Position numbers and translations under genes: made by a program
Notes under the pieces: model-generated
Database searches by the model: none
What the model was told of the DNA's origin: nothing
Seen by the model: only the letters and a program-made list of their open reading frames with translations
Assembly: GCF_021442025.1 (NCBI RefSeq)
Contig: NZ_CP090446.1
Span: 3,100,001-3,164,000 of the forward strand
From: Sphingobacterium sp. SRCM116780
GTDB taxonomy: Bacteria; Bacteroidota; Bacteroidia; Sphingobacteriales; Sphingobacteriaceae
Length of the DNA stretch: 64,000 nucleotides
Reading direction: 5' to 3'
Shown here: in pieces, positions 48,555-58,719 of the stretch
Layout of the letters: every line of letters begins with the position of its first letter
Numbering within the stretch: the stretch's first letter is position 1

Positions 48555-50342
48555 ATGATATTGAATTTGAAAAAATCCGTACTTATTTGCCTGCTCTTCA
48601 CTTTATCTACACAGCTTTTTGCACAAAATTCACAGAAGACCAAATGGTTCAGCGATGATCGTTTTGGGATGTTCATCCATTGGGGCTTATACAGCGGTGC
48701 TGAAGGTCTTTGGAAAGGTGAAAAATTGCGTTACCTCAATAATTATGCGGAGTGGCTTCGCTATCGTAACCGTGTCTCAAAAGAAGAATATGGCACATTA
48801 GCCAAACGGTTTGTTTGGGATCAAATCAATCCTGAAGAGTGGGTTTTGCTGGCAAAAAAAGCGGGTATGAAATACATCATCATAACGGCTAAGCACCATG
48901 ATGGAGTAGCGATTTGGGACACTAAAATAGGGAACTATAGTTTACCTAAGTTAAGCGGAAGCAATCGTGACGTCATCAAAGAGTTAGCTGCTGCATGTAA
49001 AAAACATGGCATGAAGCTCGGATTTTACTATTCACACTGGATCGATTGGGAACATCCTTATGGTTGGAATCATAATCAAGAATTAACCGGTCATGTAACC
49101 GATGCTCAATACAACCAATATTGGCAAGAAAAAGTCATTCCTCAGTTACGGGAACTTTTAACCAATTATGGCGATATTGCGCTGATTTGGTTTGATATGT
49201 GGATTCCTTACCAAGAATCAATTATTAAAAAAGAGCAATTGGAACAAGTGGTGGAACTGATCCATACGTTGCAACCCAATTGTTTAATCAACTCCAGATT
49301 GGGTCTGCCGACAGATGAGAAAAATATTGATTTTGAGACTTTCGGTGATAACCAGTTTGGAACGTCATATGTCAATCATCCTTGGGAAACTCCTGGTACC
49401 ATTGCGCACTCTTGGGGCTATAATGGACAGGAAAATGAATGGAAATCTACTAGTCAAATTTTCCAATCACTCATCTCCAACGTAAGCTTAAATGGAAGTT
49501 TCACCTTAAATATTGGCCCTCGTGCTGATGGTACGGTACCTTATGAGAGTATCTCGAGACTTGAAGAGATCGGATCATGGTTACAGAAATATGGTCAAGG
49601 AGTTTACGGTGCTACAGGTCTAGCGTTACGTGCGAATCAGCATGATTGGGGCTATCTAACAACAAAAACAGAAGGAGACCAAACAAAAGTGTACGCTCAG
49701 GTATTCAATTGGCCGTTGGATCGGATCTTACGGATATCCGGAATTAAAACAACACCTCAACAGGTTGCTGTATTATCGGGAAAGACAATGGATAAATTAA
49801 AATTTGAGCAAAAAGGTAGTATTTTATATGTACACCTCCCCGAAAAACAACCCGATAATTTTGTCTCTTCTATTCTATTGACGTATGACGAGCCTTTACA
49901 ATTGAATCCTGATATGGTTGCCGAATCTACTTTTGGAGGTTTTTCATTAAACAGCAACAATACCATCAATAAAAACAAGTTAAAAATTGTTCAATACGAC
50001 GGCACCAGACCGCAACATATCGAGACCGAAGGCGAAGTGATCAACTGGGAAGTAGAATTCCCTGAGAAAGGAACCTATACATTGGATGTGTCAGCACATA
50101 ATCCAAGCGGAAAAGATATAACGGTTGACATCCAAATAGGAGATCAATCTTTTACAGGAACACTAAAACCTAATGGAAAGTTGGTTGTTGAACCGAATCA
50201 AAATTACTACACGGATGAATTTATCGATAAACGAATTGGGGAATTTAATGTTGAAAAAATTGGGAATAAAAAGATAGATTTTCATGTCGTTGGAAATCAA
50301 CAACTTTGGCTAAACAGAATTTGGATAGAAAGGATTAAATAG
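48555..50342 (+). CDS. GH29 alpha-L-fucosidase (third of three)
   Basis: 595 residues. Signal peptide 1-23 (ending STQLFAQ). GH29-A-like barrel: RFGMFIHWGLYSGAEGLWKG near 37-56, YIIITAKHHDGVAIWDTKIG near 110, and IALIWFDMWIP with expected nucleophile Asp214. The C-terminal 200 residues hold a strand-rich domain and then a carbohydrate-binding-like region (NWEVEFPEKGTYTLDVSAHN). It is longer than the other two fucosidases because of this extra region. Divergent from the SARP-kelch regulator with a 257-base gap, which suggests shared control. One GGTTAATGA in that gap (48459-48467) resembles the TTAAT units before susC. Confidence 0.92.
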   Translation: MILNLKKSVLICLLFTLSTQLFAQNSQKTKWFSDDRFGMFIHWGLYSGAEGLWKGEKLRYLNNYAEWLRYRNRVSKEEYGTLAKRFVWDQINPEEWVLLAKKAGMKYIIITAKHHDGVAIWDTKIGNYSLPKLSGSNRDVIKELAAACKKHGMKLGFYYSHWIDWEHPYGWNHNQELTGHVTDAQYNQYWQEKVIPQLRELLTNYGDIALIWFDMWIPYQESIIKKEQLEQVVELIHTLQPNCLINSRLGLPTDEKNIDFETFGDNQFGTSYVNHPWETPGTIAHSWGYNGQENEWKSTSQIFQSLISNVSLNGSFTLNIGPRADGTVPYESISRLEEIGSWLQKYGQGVYGATGLALRANQHDWGYLTTKTEGDQTKVYAQVFNWPLDRILRISGIKTTPQQVAVLSGKTMDKLKFEQKGSILYVHLPEKQPDNFVSSILLTYDEPLQLNPDMVAESTFGGFSLNSNNTINKNKLKIVQYDGTRPQHIETEGEVINWEVEFPEKGTYTLDVSAHNPSGKDITVDIQIGDQSFTGTLKPNGKLVVEPNQNYYTDEFIDKRIGEFNVEKIGNKKIDFHVVGNQQLWLNRIWIERIK

Positions 50343-50484
50343 AATCCGCCTACACTTTTCTGTTAAATGTAGCTGAATATCTACAAAGTTAGATGTAAAT
50401 TTCACGTAATTTAAACGCGCCAAATATTAATGTATAAAACGTCCATTAGGATCAGTATTAGCTGTTTTTTTAATATGTTCAAAC

Positions 50485-52359
50485 ATGAATTTTAGACATA
50501 CTCCTCTAAACGATCTTTTACTCTCCACTCCATTACAAAGTATGGAAGGGTTGATTGTTATAAATTTGGATGGATATATACAGTCTTGTAATGAGCGAGC
50601 TCGTGTTCTCTTACCTATTGAGGAAGTAGCCTATCAAGAAAAACAGTTCCATCATTTATTTACGTACTATACAGTAGAGGATCTAAGTCCAATCCCGTTA
50701 GAACAAACACCTTTTTATATCAGCTTGACAACAGGGGTAGACGTACTGGAGAAAACAGTAGGGATCAAAATTGATGACCATATGTTTATCTGGTTATCAT
50801 GTAGTTCAAAACGAATCACGGATCAAATTTCATCTTACATCCTGATTTCGATCATTGATGTTTCTAAGATTATCAATCAGCATAGACAGTTAGTTGAAAA
50901 AAAACATCACTTAAAACTTTTAGTCGCCTCATTGAACGATATTGTATTTGAAGTAACTGGAGAAGGAGTATTCATAAATTATTGGACCAACGATCCCAGT
51001 TTACTCTTTTACGAACCCAAACATTTTCTGAATAAAAACCTCTCGGACTTATTCCCGACGGAGATATCAAAAAAAACGATAGCCTTAATAAAAAAGTCTT
51101 TGGCGGATGGTATTTCCTACAAGATGGATTTTCAATCACCGGTAGATTCGCATAAAAATAATTGGTATAACCTGCAAGTTAAACCTATTCATTTAACCCA
51201 GAACAGAGTTGCTCTTCTGATCTCTGATATTACCAAAAGTATAGAATCAAACGAGAAAATAAGGTTCAATGAACACAAATTCAATCAAGCTTTTCATTTT
51301 TCGGGCTTGGGTATGATATTAACAAATATTGGGGGATATTGTATAGAGGCAAATAAAACACTAACCAAAATTACAGGATTTTCTAAAAAAGAGCTCTCCA
51401 AGATGAACTTCTCGGATTATATACATCCGGAAGATCATGATAAATACTATCAATTACGTCAAAAACTGATCTGTGGTGAGATCGAAAGTTTTTATATAGA
51501 AAAACGCTATAGACACAAGCGTGGTCATTATATCTGGTGTGCTGTAACCATATCCACCGTTCTTAATCAATTTCAAGAAGTCTCGTTTCTTATTTCTCAA
51601 CTACAGGATATTTCTGAAATCAAAAAAAATATAGAAACGTTAAAAAGACAAAAAAAGGAATTAGGCATCATCAAAATGGATCTGGAATCAAAAGTTCAAC
51701 AACTGGAAGAGTTCAATCAAATCGTTGCCCATAATTTGAGAGGCCCTGTGAGTAACATCCATATGCTGATCGATCAATTAAGAGATGAAAAGAATGCTGT
51801 TTGTAAAGATGAATATCTGAAACTTCTGAAAATTAGCAATGACAATGTAAGCGAAACACTAGCGGAGTTGTCCGAAGTATTAGAGCTTCGCGCGACGCAA
51901 TTTATTACATTTAAAAAATGTAATTTCCTTGCCATCTATCAACAGGTTATCAATCAATTTTCCAAGGAAATTCACCGTAAAAAAGCCATTCTTATCCCAG
52001 ATTTTCAAGCTCCAGAAATTTATTATCCCAAAATATATTTGGAAAACATATTAAACAACCTGCTGAGTAACGCGTTGAAATATACCAGCAAAGGAAAACA
52101 ACCGATCATTCATATTCGAACGTTCAAAGAAAATCGAGCAATCATACTAAGCGTCCAAGACAATGGAATAGGTATTGATTTACCTAAATTTAAATCACAT
52201 CTTTTTATGTTCAAAAAAAATATTCATCGTGGTTTCCACAGTAAAGGTATTGGATTGTTTATAACACGTTATCAGATTGAATCCTTAGGTGGAAAAATTG
52301 ATGTGCAAAGTGAGCCAGAAGTAGGAAGTACATTTTTAGTAAAATTTTCAAAAAAATAA
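50485..52359 (+). CDS. Cytosolic PAS-domain sensor histidine kinase
   Basis: 624 residues without membrane segments. Three PAS-like domains are visible: about 15-120 (MEGLIVINLDGYIQSCNERA), about 140-255, and a classic one at about 262-375 (FHFSGLGMILTNIGGYCIEA, then YIHPEDHDKYYQL and RHKRGHYIWCAV). A short coiled coil leads into the HisKA helix with His416 in IVAHNLRGPVSNIHM, the HNLRxP variant frequent in Bacteroidota. The HATPase has the N box NNLLSNALKY (about 520-535) and the G boxes DNGIGI and GIGLFITRYQIESLGG. The response regulator gene starts 3 bases after the stop, so the two form one signalling pair. The cue is unknown. No output gene is coupled except, possibly, the convergent GH20. 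Confidence 0.9.
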   Translation: MNFRHTPLNDLLLSTPLQSMEGLIVINLDGYIQSCNERARVLLPIEEVAYQEKQFHHLFTYYTVEDLSPIPLEQTPFYISLTTGVDVLEKTVGIKIDDHMFIWLSCSSKRITDQISSYILISIIDVSKIINQHRQLVEKKHHLKLLVASLNDIVFEVTGEGVFINYWTNDPSLLFYEPKHFLNKNLSDLFPTEISKKTIALIKKSLADGISYKMDFQSPVDSHKNNWYNLQVKPIHLTQNRVALLISDITKSIESNEKIRFNEHKFNQAFHFSGLGMILTNIGGYCIEANKTLTKITGFSKKELSKMNFSDYIHPEDHDKYYQLRQKLICGEIESFYIEKRYRHKRGHYIWCAVTISTVLNQFQEVSFLISQLQDISEIKKNIETLKRQKKELGIIKMDLESKVQQLEEFNQIVAHNLRGPVSNIHMLIDQLRDEKNAVCKDEYLKLLKISNDNVSETLAELSEVLELRATQFITFKKCNFLAIYQQVINQFSKEIHRKKAILIPDFQAPEIYYPKIYLENILNNLLSNALKYTSKGKQPIIHIRTFKENRAIILSVQDNGIGIDLPKFKSHLFMFKKNIHRGFHSKGIGLFITRYQIESLGGKIDVQSEPEVGSTFLVKFSKK

Positions 52360-52362
52360 CAC

Positions 52363-52773
52363 ATGCAGCAGGAGAACAAACTAAAAACAAGAAGAGTAGC
52401 CATTGTAGATGACAATGCTATTTTACGTGTTATTTTTAGCAATATGATTAAGGGTTTCCCTGATTTCCATCTTGAAGTTCATTTGTTTGAGAATGCGTTG
52501 GATTTTTTTGATAAAAAAAATAATTATAATCCAGATCAATTGCCCGATATCCTATTTGTTGATATTAGTATGCCTTTCATGACGGGTTGGGAGATGATGG
52601 ATAAGCTAGAAGCTGACCTTAATTTTGTCAATAAAGTGACAATCTATATTGTAAGCTCCTCCACGTGCAAAATAGATCAGGAGCAACTTGATCATTATCC
52701 ATTTATCAATGGTTATTTAGTAAAACCGATAGACAAATTTGCTCTTTTCGACATTATCCGTCAGATCAATTAA
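52363..52773 (+). CDS. Single-domain response regulator
   Basis: 136 residues, receiver domain only. Acidic pair Asp16-Asp17 (VAIVDDNAILR), phosphoacceptor Asp67 (ILFVDISMPFMTGWEMM), Ser98-Ser100 switch region and Lys121 (YLVKPIDKF) are all present. No DNA-binding or enzymatic output is attached, so it must act by protein contact or pass phosphate on. Start ATG is 3 bases after the kinase stop, which indicates translational coupling. Confidence 0.92.
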   Translation: MQQENKLKTRRVAIVDDNAILRVIFSNMIKGFPDFHLEVHLFENALDFFDKKNNYNPDQLPDILFVDISMPFMTGWEMMDKLEADLNFVNKVTIYIVSSSTCKIDQEQLDHYPFINGYLVKPIDKFALFDIIRQIN

Positions 52774-52899
52774 AAGAATTTCCTTTTTTACATTTTTTCG
52801 CTATATTTCCCACTATTTGAAATAACAATGGAAACAAAGTGAATGGTTATGTTATCGTTTTACTTGATCAAATTCTTATTGATGCGTGGATATCTTAAC

Positions 52900-55146
52900 T
52901 TAATAAACGGATAGCTCATCAACGAATAACCAAGCTGGAGAACCAGCACCCACAAATCCTGTCGGAATAGTCCCTGCATTCTGAACTTCAATCTTGATAA
53001 ATTGTGCTGTTTGGTTATCAAATTTCAATTTAATTTTTCCATTCGATCGATCGATTTCCTGTTTTCCCATTTCTTGGACAAGAGAAAACGTCTGATTGTC
53101 TTTGGAAACAAATACTTGAACTGCTTTTGGAAAATGAATCCAGCTTCCTTTCTGGTCGATTGTATTTAATTCAACAGCAGAAAATGTGGTAGGTTCTCCT
53201 AAATCAATAGTCGCAACCAGATCTTTTCCATTAAAACCTAACCAGTTTTTCTTAAAATAATTCGAATGCCCATATATCGCATCAACTAACGTTGCAGCGC
53301 CATTTGCATGGTAAGACTCGCTTGGTTTATCAACCAATTGAATGGTTTTTCCTGTTGATTTACTCACAACAAAATTTTGTTTTAAGACAGAACCTATCAA
53401 ACGATCTTGTGCAAAATCACCGGCTTGTATTTCCATTGTTTTGTCTATTAAAATAAGATCTTGATAACTTTTGCTATTTGCATTTGGAATAGTACCGTCC
53501 GTAGTATATCGGATATCACCATCATCTCTACTAGTCGAAAGTTTATAATACATCTTTCCTTCTTTGAAAACATAATCACTGTTGAGTTCAAAAATCGCTT
53601 TACTGTATGGAATATGTTGTTGATCTAAATAGGCAAATTCATGAATAACTCTGTTCTCAAAAGATGTGTATGCCTCAGGTTTGGCTGTTCCCCAGGCAAC
53701 CTCAGATAAGGCCAAGAGTCTTGGGAATAACATATATTGTACTTGCTTAAAGTTCGGGATATATTCGGTCCACATGTTCGCTTGTGGTCCCAAAATATGT
53801 TTAGCCTCTTGTGCTGTAAGTTCCTTGGGAATCGGGTTAAACGCATACACTTTATTCAAACGTAGTTCCGCACTGAATGCTAAGGGTTCCGATTGTGGAT
53901 TTCCTTGATAATAATCAAAGTACATATGGCTGACAGGAGTCATAATCGCATCGTGCCCTGTTTTTGCAGCATGAATAGCGCCCTCAATTCCTGTCCAACT
54001 CATCACAGTCGCATTTGGTGCTAATCCACCTTCTAAGATTTCATCCCAACCAATGATACTTTTCCCTTTTCCATTGATATACTTTTCCATCCTTTTGATG
54101 AAATAAGATTGTAATTCAAGCTCATCTTTTAGTCCTTGTTTTTTGATCAGGGCTTGACAATATGCACAGGATTTCCATCTTGTTTTTGGTGCTTCATCAC
54201 CACCGATATGGATATAATGACTTGGAAATAGGGTGACAACCTCATCTATTACATCTTGTAACAAAGCGAAGGTTTCTTCTTTGGGACAAAAAATATCATC
54301 CATTACCCCCCAAGTCGTACCCACTTGAAACGGACCTCCTGTACAGGAGAGTTCTGGATAAGCGGCCAATGCTGCAAGTGCATGTCCTGGCATTTCAATC
54401 TCAGGAATTACTTCAATCTGTAATTTTTTTGCATAGGCAACAACTTCTTTAATTTGTTCTTGTGTATAAAAACCGCCATAACGACCATCTTTCAGGAGTG
54501 CCGTATTTTGTTTAACATCATCGGTAATGGCTCTATAAGCACCAATTTCTGTCAATTTAGGGTGGCTTTTTATTTCAATACGCCAGCCTTGATCATCCGT
54601 TAGATGCCAATGAAACTTATTCATTTTATAGCGCGACAAGTAGGTCAAAAACTGTTTGACCTCATCTACTGTAAAAAAATGTCTGCACACATCCAAATGT
54701 GCTCCTCGGTAACCAAACTTCGCAAAGTCTTTTATTTCTAAATAAGGGATGCCTCCTTTAGCTTGGTTTTCTTGAACCAATTGCAACAAGGTTTGAGTAG
54801 CATAAAAAGCCGCACTTTCTGTAGAGGCCGCGATCAAAACTCCTTTTGCATCAATTTTTAGCTCATAATAGTCATGTTCATCAGCAGTCGGATGGGTTAT
54901 TTTCTGAAAACGAATCGTTCCCGATTTCTTTACTGGTACTTTTGCCGCTAAAACAGTTTCCAATTGACTGGCTAAATACTGAGCTTGCTCACCAAATACG
55001 GATTTCCTGATTGTCAAATTTCCTTTCAATAGAAATACTCCTTTATTGAGAACTTCTACATGCTGGGGCATGGGAATGATATTGTTTTGGGCAAACAAAG
55101 AAAAGGAATAGAAAAAAATAAAACTGAAAAATAAGATCTTACGCAT
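52900..55146 (-). CDS. GH20 beta-N-acetylhexosaminidase
   Basis: 748 residues from ATG 55146. The ATG at 55170 would add eight polar residues ahead of the signal peptide and lies upstream of a candidate promoter box, so it is less likely. Signal peptide 1-20 (FFYSFSLFAQ). GH20b domain (about 22-140), catalytic barrel (about 145-500) with the HIGGDEAPK motif (Asp317-Glu318, the substrate-assisted pair), a chitobiase-type C-terminal domain (about 520-590) and a discoidin-like domain (about 600-748). It releases terminal beta-GlcNAc or GalNAc, probably in the periplasm, which fits sequential trimming after fucosidase and galactosidase. Single gene convergent with the two-component pair. Confidence 0.94.
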   Translation of the reverse strand: MRKILFFSFIFFYSFSLFAQNNIIPMPQHVEVLNKGVFLLKGNLTIRKSVFGEQAQYLASQLETVLAAKVPVKKSGTIRFQKITHPTADEHDYYELKIDAKGVLIAASTESAAFYATQTLLQLVQENQAKGGIPYLEIKDFAKFGYRGAHLDVCRHFFTVDEVKQFLTYLSRYKMNKFHWHLTDDQGWRIEIKSHPKLTEIGAYRAITDDVKQNTALLKDGRYGGFYTQEQIKEVVAYAKKLQIEVIPEIEMPGHALAALAAYPELSCTGGPFQVGTTWGVMDDIFCPKEETFALLQDVIDEVVTLFPSHYIHIGGDEAPKTRWKSCAYCQALIKKQGLKDELELQSYFIKRMEKYINGKGKSIIGWDEILEGGLAPNATVMSWTGIEGAIHAAKTGHDAIMTPVSHMYFDYYQGNPQSEPLAFSAELRLNKVYAFNPIPKELTAQEAKHILGPQANMWTEYIPNFKQVQYMLFPRLLALSEVAWGTAKPEAYTSFENRVIHEFAYLDQQHIPYSKAIFELNSDYVFKEGKMYYKLSTSRDDGDIRYTTDGTIPNANSKSYQDLILIDKTMEIQAGDFAQDRLIGSVLKQNFVVSKSTGKTIQLVDKPSESYHANGAATLVDAIYGHSNYFKKNWLGFNGKDLVATIDLGEPTTFSAVELNTIDQKGSWIHFPKAVQVFVSKDNQTFSLVQEMGKQEIDRSNGKIKLKFDNQTAQFIKIEVQNAGTIPTGFVGAGSPAWLFVDELSVY

Positions 55147-55167
55147 AATTGTCTTTGGGTCTTTTAA

Positions 55168-55175
55168 CAAAAATA
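55168..55175 (-). promoter_or_regulatory. Candidate -7 box of the GH20 gene
   Basis: TATTTTTG on the minus strand fits TAnnTTTG and lies 22 bases before the preferred ATG at 55146. No good -33 box is found, so support is modest. Confidence 0.35.
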
Positions 55176-55222
55176 GTATTAATTTTACAGAATTAAAACG
55201 TTATAGCAAACCAATTTCAGAT

Positions 55223-55260
55223 AAAAAATAAAGGAGACCTTATTAGACCTCCTTTATTTT
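55223..55260 (-). terminator. Terminator after the aminopeptidase gene
   Basis: On the minus strand AAAATAAAGGAG and CTCCTTTATTTT pair (12 bases each) around a 12-base loop and lead into further T. It starts about 18 bases after the stop at 55279. Confidence 0.7.
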
Positions 55261-55278
55261 TATGCTCTTATTATTGGA

Positions 55279-57054
55279 TTAAATCGCCTGTGTTTTATCT
55301 TTCAACCAGGCTGTTTCTTCTATACTTAATCTTGGTGATAACTGATCAAATACCCATTGATTATACGTATTCAACCAATTGATATGTGTTTGTTCCAATA
55401 AAGATTTTTCAACCAAATCCGTCGCAATATAACATATCGTTAAGGTTTCAAAGTTCATGAAATCTCCAAAAATAGAAGCATCATGTTTTTTGGATAACAC
55501 GAGGTTTTCGATACGGATACCATGTTTGCCTTCACGATACAAGCCTGGTTCAATCGAAGTGATCATGCCCGCTTCAATCGCGATATCGATATTCGCAGAG
55601 TTGAATACTTGAGGCCCTTCATGTACATTTAAAAAGAAGCCTACACCATGTCCTGTTCCATGACCATAATTTCGCAATGTAGCCCAAATCGGACGACGTG
55701 TAATCGCATCAATTTGATATCCTTTTGAACCTTTTGGATAAATAGTTTGACTTCCCTCAATGGTACCTTTCAACACAATGGTATAATCATCTTTTTCCTC
55801 TTGGGTGATTTGTCCCAAGGAAACGACACGTGTAATATCAGTCGTTCCAGTTTGGTATTGACCTCCTGAATCTACTAATAAAAGTCCTTTTGATGCTAAT
55901 GCGTAATTGCTTTCTTCAGTTGCTGAATAATGTGGCAATGCGCCGTGATCTAAATAGCCTGCTATGGTATTGAAACTAATATCATTAAAACCAGATTGTT
56001 CTTCTCTAAATTCTTGCAATCGAGCAGCGATAGAAATTTCGGATTGTCCTCCTTGTGGTACAGCTTCTTCCAACCATTTAAAAAATTTAGTTAAAGCAAC
56101 ACCATCTTTAATCATGGTTTCTCTCGTATGTGCAATCTCGACTTCATTCTTAATGGTTTTTAAGGAAGTCGAAGGATTGATTTTTTCGACGATGGTTACT
56201 GATGAAGGGATAGCATCGTAAATAGCAAAACACGTTCTTTTGGGATCGATGAGGATTGAGTCTACACTTAAATGGCTGATTTGGGCATATACCTCATGAT
56301 ATTCTTTTATTTGAATACCTGAGGCGTTCAAACTGGCAATCGTTGCTGATTCCAGTTTAGCAGACTCAATATATAAGGTGGCCTCTGTTGCGGTTATGTA
56401 GACAAATCCTAACACGACTGGGTTACAAGGGACATCGCGACCACGAATATTTAATAACCAAGCTAAATCATCCAAAGAGGAAATTAAATGTGTTTGTGCT
56501 CTATTTTTTGCCAGAACAGCACGAACAGCTCCTAGTTTTGATGTTGTAGATTGTCCTGTTGTTGCTTCGTCCAATAAATAAGCTTTGGCTAAAGGTAGAG
56601 AAGGACGTCCTTCCCAAAGCGGAGATAGCAAATCGACATGTCCATCAACCTGAATCTCCAAAGGAGTCAAGATTTGCTGTACAGATTGTGCCACCAATAA
56701 AGAAGCTAAATTACCATCAAAGGCTACCTTTGCTCCTTTTGTTAACTGCTCGCCCAACCAGTCTGCATATTCCGCATTACCTTGCACTTTTAATTTCACC
56801 AGTTCAAAGCCACTTCCTGCCAATTGTTCATTTGCTTGAACAAAATAACGCGCATCTGTCCATAAACCTGCAAAATCTTGTGTAATGACTAGTGTACCTG
56901 CAGAACCTGTAAAACCAGAAGTCCAAGCGATACATTTATATCGATCTGGTAAGTATTCACTGATATGCGGGTCGGAAGAAGGGATAATATAACCATCAAC
57001 ACCCTGGTCTTTCATTAAACCTCTTATTGCCGCTAATTTTTCTGAATGCGTCAT
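55279..57054 (-). CDS. Aminopeptidase P family protein (Xaa-Pro aminopeptidase, M24B)
   Basis: 591 residues without a signal peptide, so cytosolic. Two creatinase-type N-terminal domains (about 1-300; YIIPSSDPHISEYLPDRYKC at the start) precede the pita-bread catalytic domain. Metal ligands are visible as Asp in LLVDSGGQYQTG and TTDITRVV, His in GHGTGHGVGFFLNVHEGP, and Glu in SIEPGLYREGKHG and IRIENL. The enzyme removes the N-terminal residue from peptides with proline in second place. Length matches the long three-domain type of eukaryotes and Bacteroidota, not the 440-residue E. coli PepP. Divergent from the PBP4-type gene. Confidence 0.93.
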   Translation of the reverse strand: MTHSEKLAAIRGLMKDQGVDGYIIPSSDPHISEYLPDRYKCIAWTSGFTGSAGTLVITQDFAGLWTDARYFVQANEQLAGSGFELVKLKVQGNAEYADWLGEQLTKGAKVAFDGNLASLLVAQSVQQILTPLEIQVDGHVDLLSPLWEGRPSLPLAKAYLLDEATTGQSTTSKLGAVRAVLAKNRAQTHLISSLDDLAWLLNIRGRDVPCNPVVLGFVYITATEATLYIESAKLESATIASLNASGIQIKEYHEVYAQISHLSVDSILIDPKRTCFAIYDAIPSSVTIVEKINPSTSLKTIKNEVEIAHTRETMIKDGVALTKFFKWLEEAVPQGGQSEISIAARLQEFREEQSGFNDISFNTIAGYLDHGALPHYSATEESNYALASKGLLLVDSGGQYQTGTTDITRVVSLGQITQEEKDDYTIVLKGTIEGSQTIYPKGSKGYQIDAITRRPIWATLRNYGHGTGHGVGFFLNVHEGPQVFNSANIDIAIEAGMITSIEPGLYREGKHGIRIENLVLSKKHDASIFGDFMNFETLTICYIATDLVEKSLLEQTHINWLNTYNQWVFDQLSPRLSIEETAWLKDKTQAI

Positions 57055-57116
57055 TTTTTCTCTAATTTTATCATGGCAAGTTAGGAATTTTCAAGAAGTA
57101 AACACGATTTGTATCA

Positions 57117-57124
57117 TAACTTTG
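57117..57124 (+). promoter_or_regulatory. Candidate -7 box before the PBP4-type gene
   Basis: TAACTTTG fits TAnnTTTG, 66 bases before the ATG at 57191. The -33 region is only TTTTC-like. A second weaker box TACCTTTA lies closer to the start. Confidence 0.4.
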
Positions 57125-57190
57125 ACTTTTATATTAAACAAGTTTTAACCAAACAATAGTACCTTTATATAAACAGATAGCCCATTATTA

Positions 57191-58612
57191 ATGAAAACCA
57201 ATACATCCATCAGCATTCTCAGTATTTTCTTATCCCCTTTATTGATCACCCCTAGTTTTGCACAATCTATTACAAAGTCAAAAATCGAAGAAGCTTATCG
57301 CTTATTCGAACATGATCCTGCTTTAAAAAATGGAACAGCTTCCCTGACCGTATTGAACGGTACGACAGGAGAACCTATCTTTCAGCAGAATGAAACCGTT
57401 GGATTGGCAACAGCATCAACAATGAAAATCATCACCGCGGCTACCGCTTTTGATGTTTTGGGTAAAGATTTTAAATTTAAAACAACCCTATATTATACAG
57501 GATCTATCCAAGAAAATGGTATTCTTGATGGTGATATCATTATCCACGGCACTGGTGATCCCACTCTAGGTAGCAGTCGTTACCCCGAATCTAGTGAAGA
57601 ACAACTCTTAAATAAATGGGTTTATGTGATCCAGAATGCAGGAATAAAAGAAATAAAAGGTCGAGTTATTGGTGACGACAGTCTATATGGAGGATATAAG
57701 GTTCCCGGAGGCTGGATTTGGACAGACATCGGCAATTATTACGGAGCAGGTGTTTCATCGCTCAACTGGAGAGAAAATGCGGTAGGTGTTGTTTTCAATC
57801 CAAGTGAAAAAATTGGTAGTCCAGCTGCTATTCAGAAATTGACAGCAGATCTGTCTTACCTTCAAATCATCAATGAAGTCACCACAGGTAAAAATGAGTC
57901 TGGCGATAACGTCTATGCGTATTCAGGTCCTTACGCATCTCAGGTATATATCCGAGGAACTTATGGTGCCGATCTAAAAAAGACGATCGAGATCGCTGTT
58001 CCTGATCCCGCTTATGATGTTGCCTTTCAGTTATCAAAATCATTAACCAATGCAGGTATTAAAACAGCTAATCCACCAAGTAACAGTCGGAGCATAGTGA
58101 CGACAGATATAGAAAAACATAGCTTAGATATACACGAATCAGCTCCTTTATCTGAAATTATCTACTGGTTCAATCAAAAAAGTATCAATCTTTATGGAGA
58201 AGCGTTGTTGAAGGCGATCGCTTACCAAACAGCTCAAAAAACAGAAACCAGTGATGGGGCTTCTTGTGTACAAAAATATTGGGAAAACAAACTGAAGATT
58301 AACCCAAATGAGCTGAACAGCTGTGATGGATCCGGACTTTCTCCCCAAAATCGCGTAACAACGGGTGCCATGGCTAAAATCATGCAGTATACACAATCAC
58401 AATCTTGGTTTCCAGAATTCTATAAGAGCTTACCCGAATACAACAAAATGAAAATGAAAAGTGGTACCATAGGTGGCGCATTGGGATATACCGGTATTCA
58501 AACAAATTCGATGGGAGAAAAATTTACATTCACCTTATTAGTAAACAATTATTCGGGATCCACCAGTGCCATGCGCAAACAGATGTTCCAGCTTCTGGAT
58601 ACTTTAAAATAA
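57191..58612 (+). CDS. dacB: D-alanyl-D-alanine carboxypeptidase/endopeptidase, PBP4 type (DacB-like)
   Basis: 473 residues. Signal peptide 1-25 (LLITPSFAQ). The three penicillin-binding motifs of class C low-mass PBPs are present: SxxK as Ser76-Thr-Met-Lys79, SxN as Ser-Ile-Asn in FNQKSINLYGE near 325, and KSG in KMKSGTIGGALG near 425. DGSGLSPQNRV near 375 is the usual PBP4 family motif. It trims D-Ala from peptidoglycan stem peptides and can cut cross-links in the periplasm. Single gene, divergent from the aminopeptidase. Confidence 0.93.
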   Translation: MKTNTSISILSIFLSPLLITPSFAQSITKSKIEEAYRLFEHDPALKNGTASLTVLNGTTGEPIFQQNETVGLATASTMKIITAATAFDVLGKDFKFKTTLYYTGSIQENGILDGDIIIHGTGDPTLGSSRYPESSEEQLLNKWVYVIQNAGIKEIKGRVIGDDSLYGGYKVPGGWIWTDIGNYYGAGVSSLNWRENAVGVVFNPSEKIGSPAAIQKLTADLSYLQIINEVTTGKNESGDNVYAYSGPYASQVYIRGTYGADLKKTIEIAVPDPAYDVAFQLSKSLTNAGIKTANPPSNSRSIVTTDIEKHSLDIHESAPLSEIIYWFNQKSINLYGEALLKAIAYQTAQKTETSDGASCVQKYWENKLKINPNELNSCDGSGLSPQNRVTTGAMAKIMQYTQSQSWFPEFYKSLPEYNKMKMKSGTIGGALGYTGIQTNSMGEKFTFTLLVNNYSGSTSAMRKQMFQLLDTLK

Positions 58613-58671
58613 TTTGACCTATCAGAATAAATATTTGAGGAAAAATCATTTCTTTCTCACAAAAAGAATGA

Positions 58672-58679
58672 TACATTTG
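58672..58679 (+). promoter_or_regulatory. Candidate -7 box of maeB
   Basis: TACATTTG fits TAnnTTTG and lies 41 bases before the maeB ATG. The -33 position is occupied by TTTC, not TTTG. Confidence 0.45.
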
Positions 58680-58719
58680 TAACCTTAGTTGAATAAACGA
58701 GTATTTTAAAAGAATAAAA

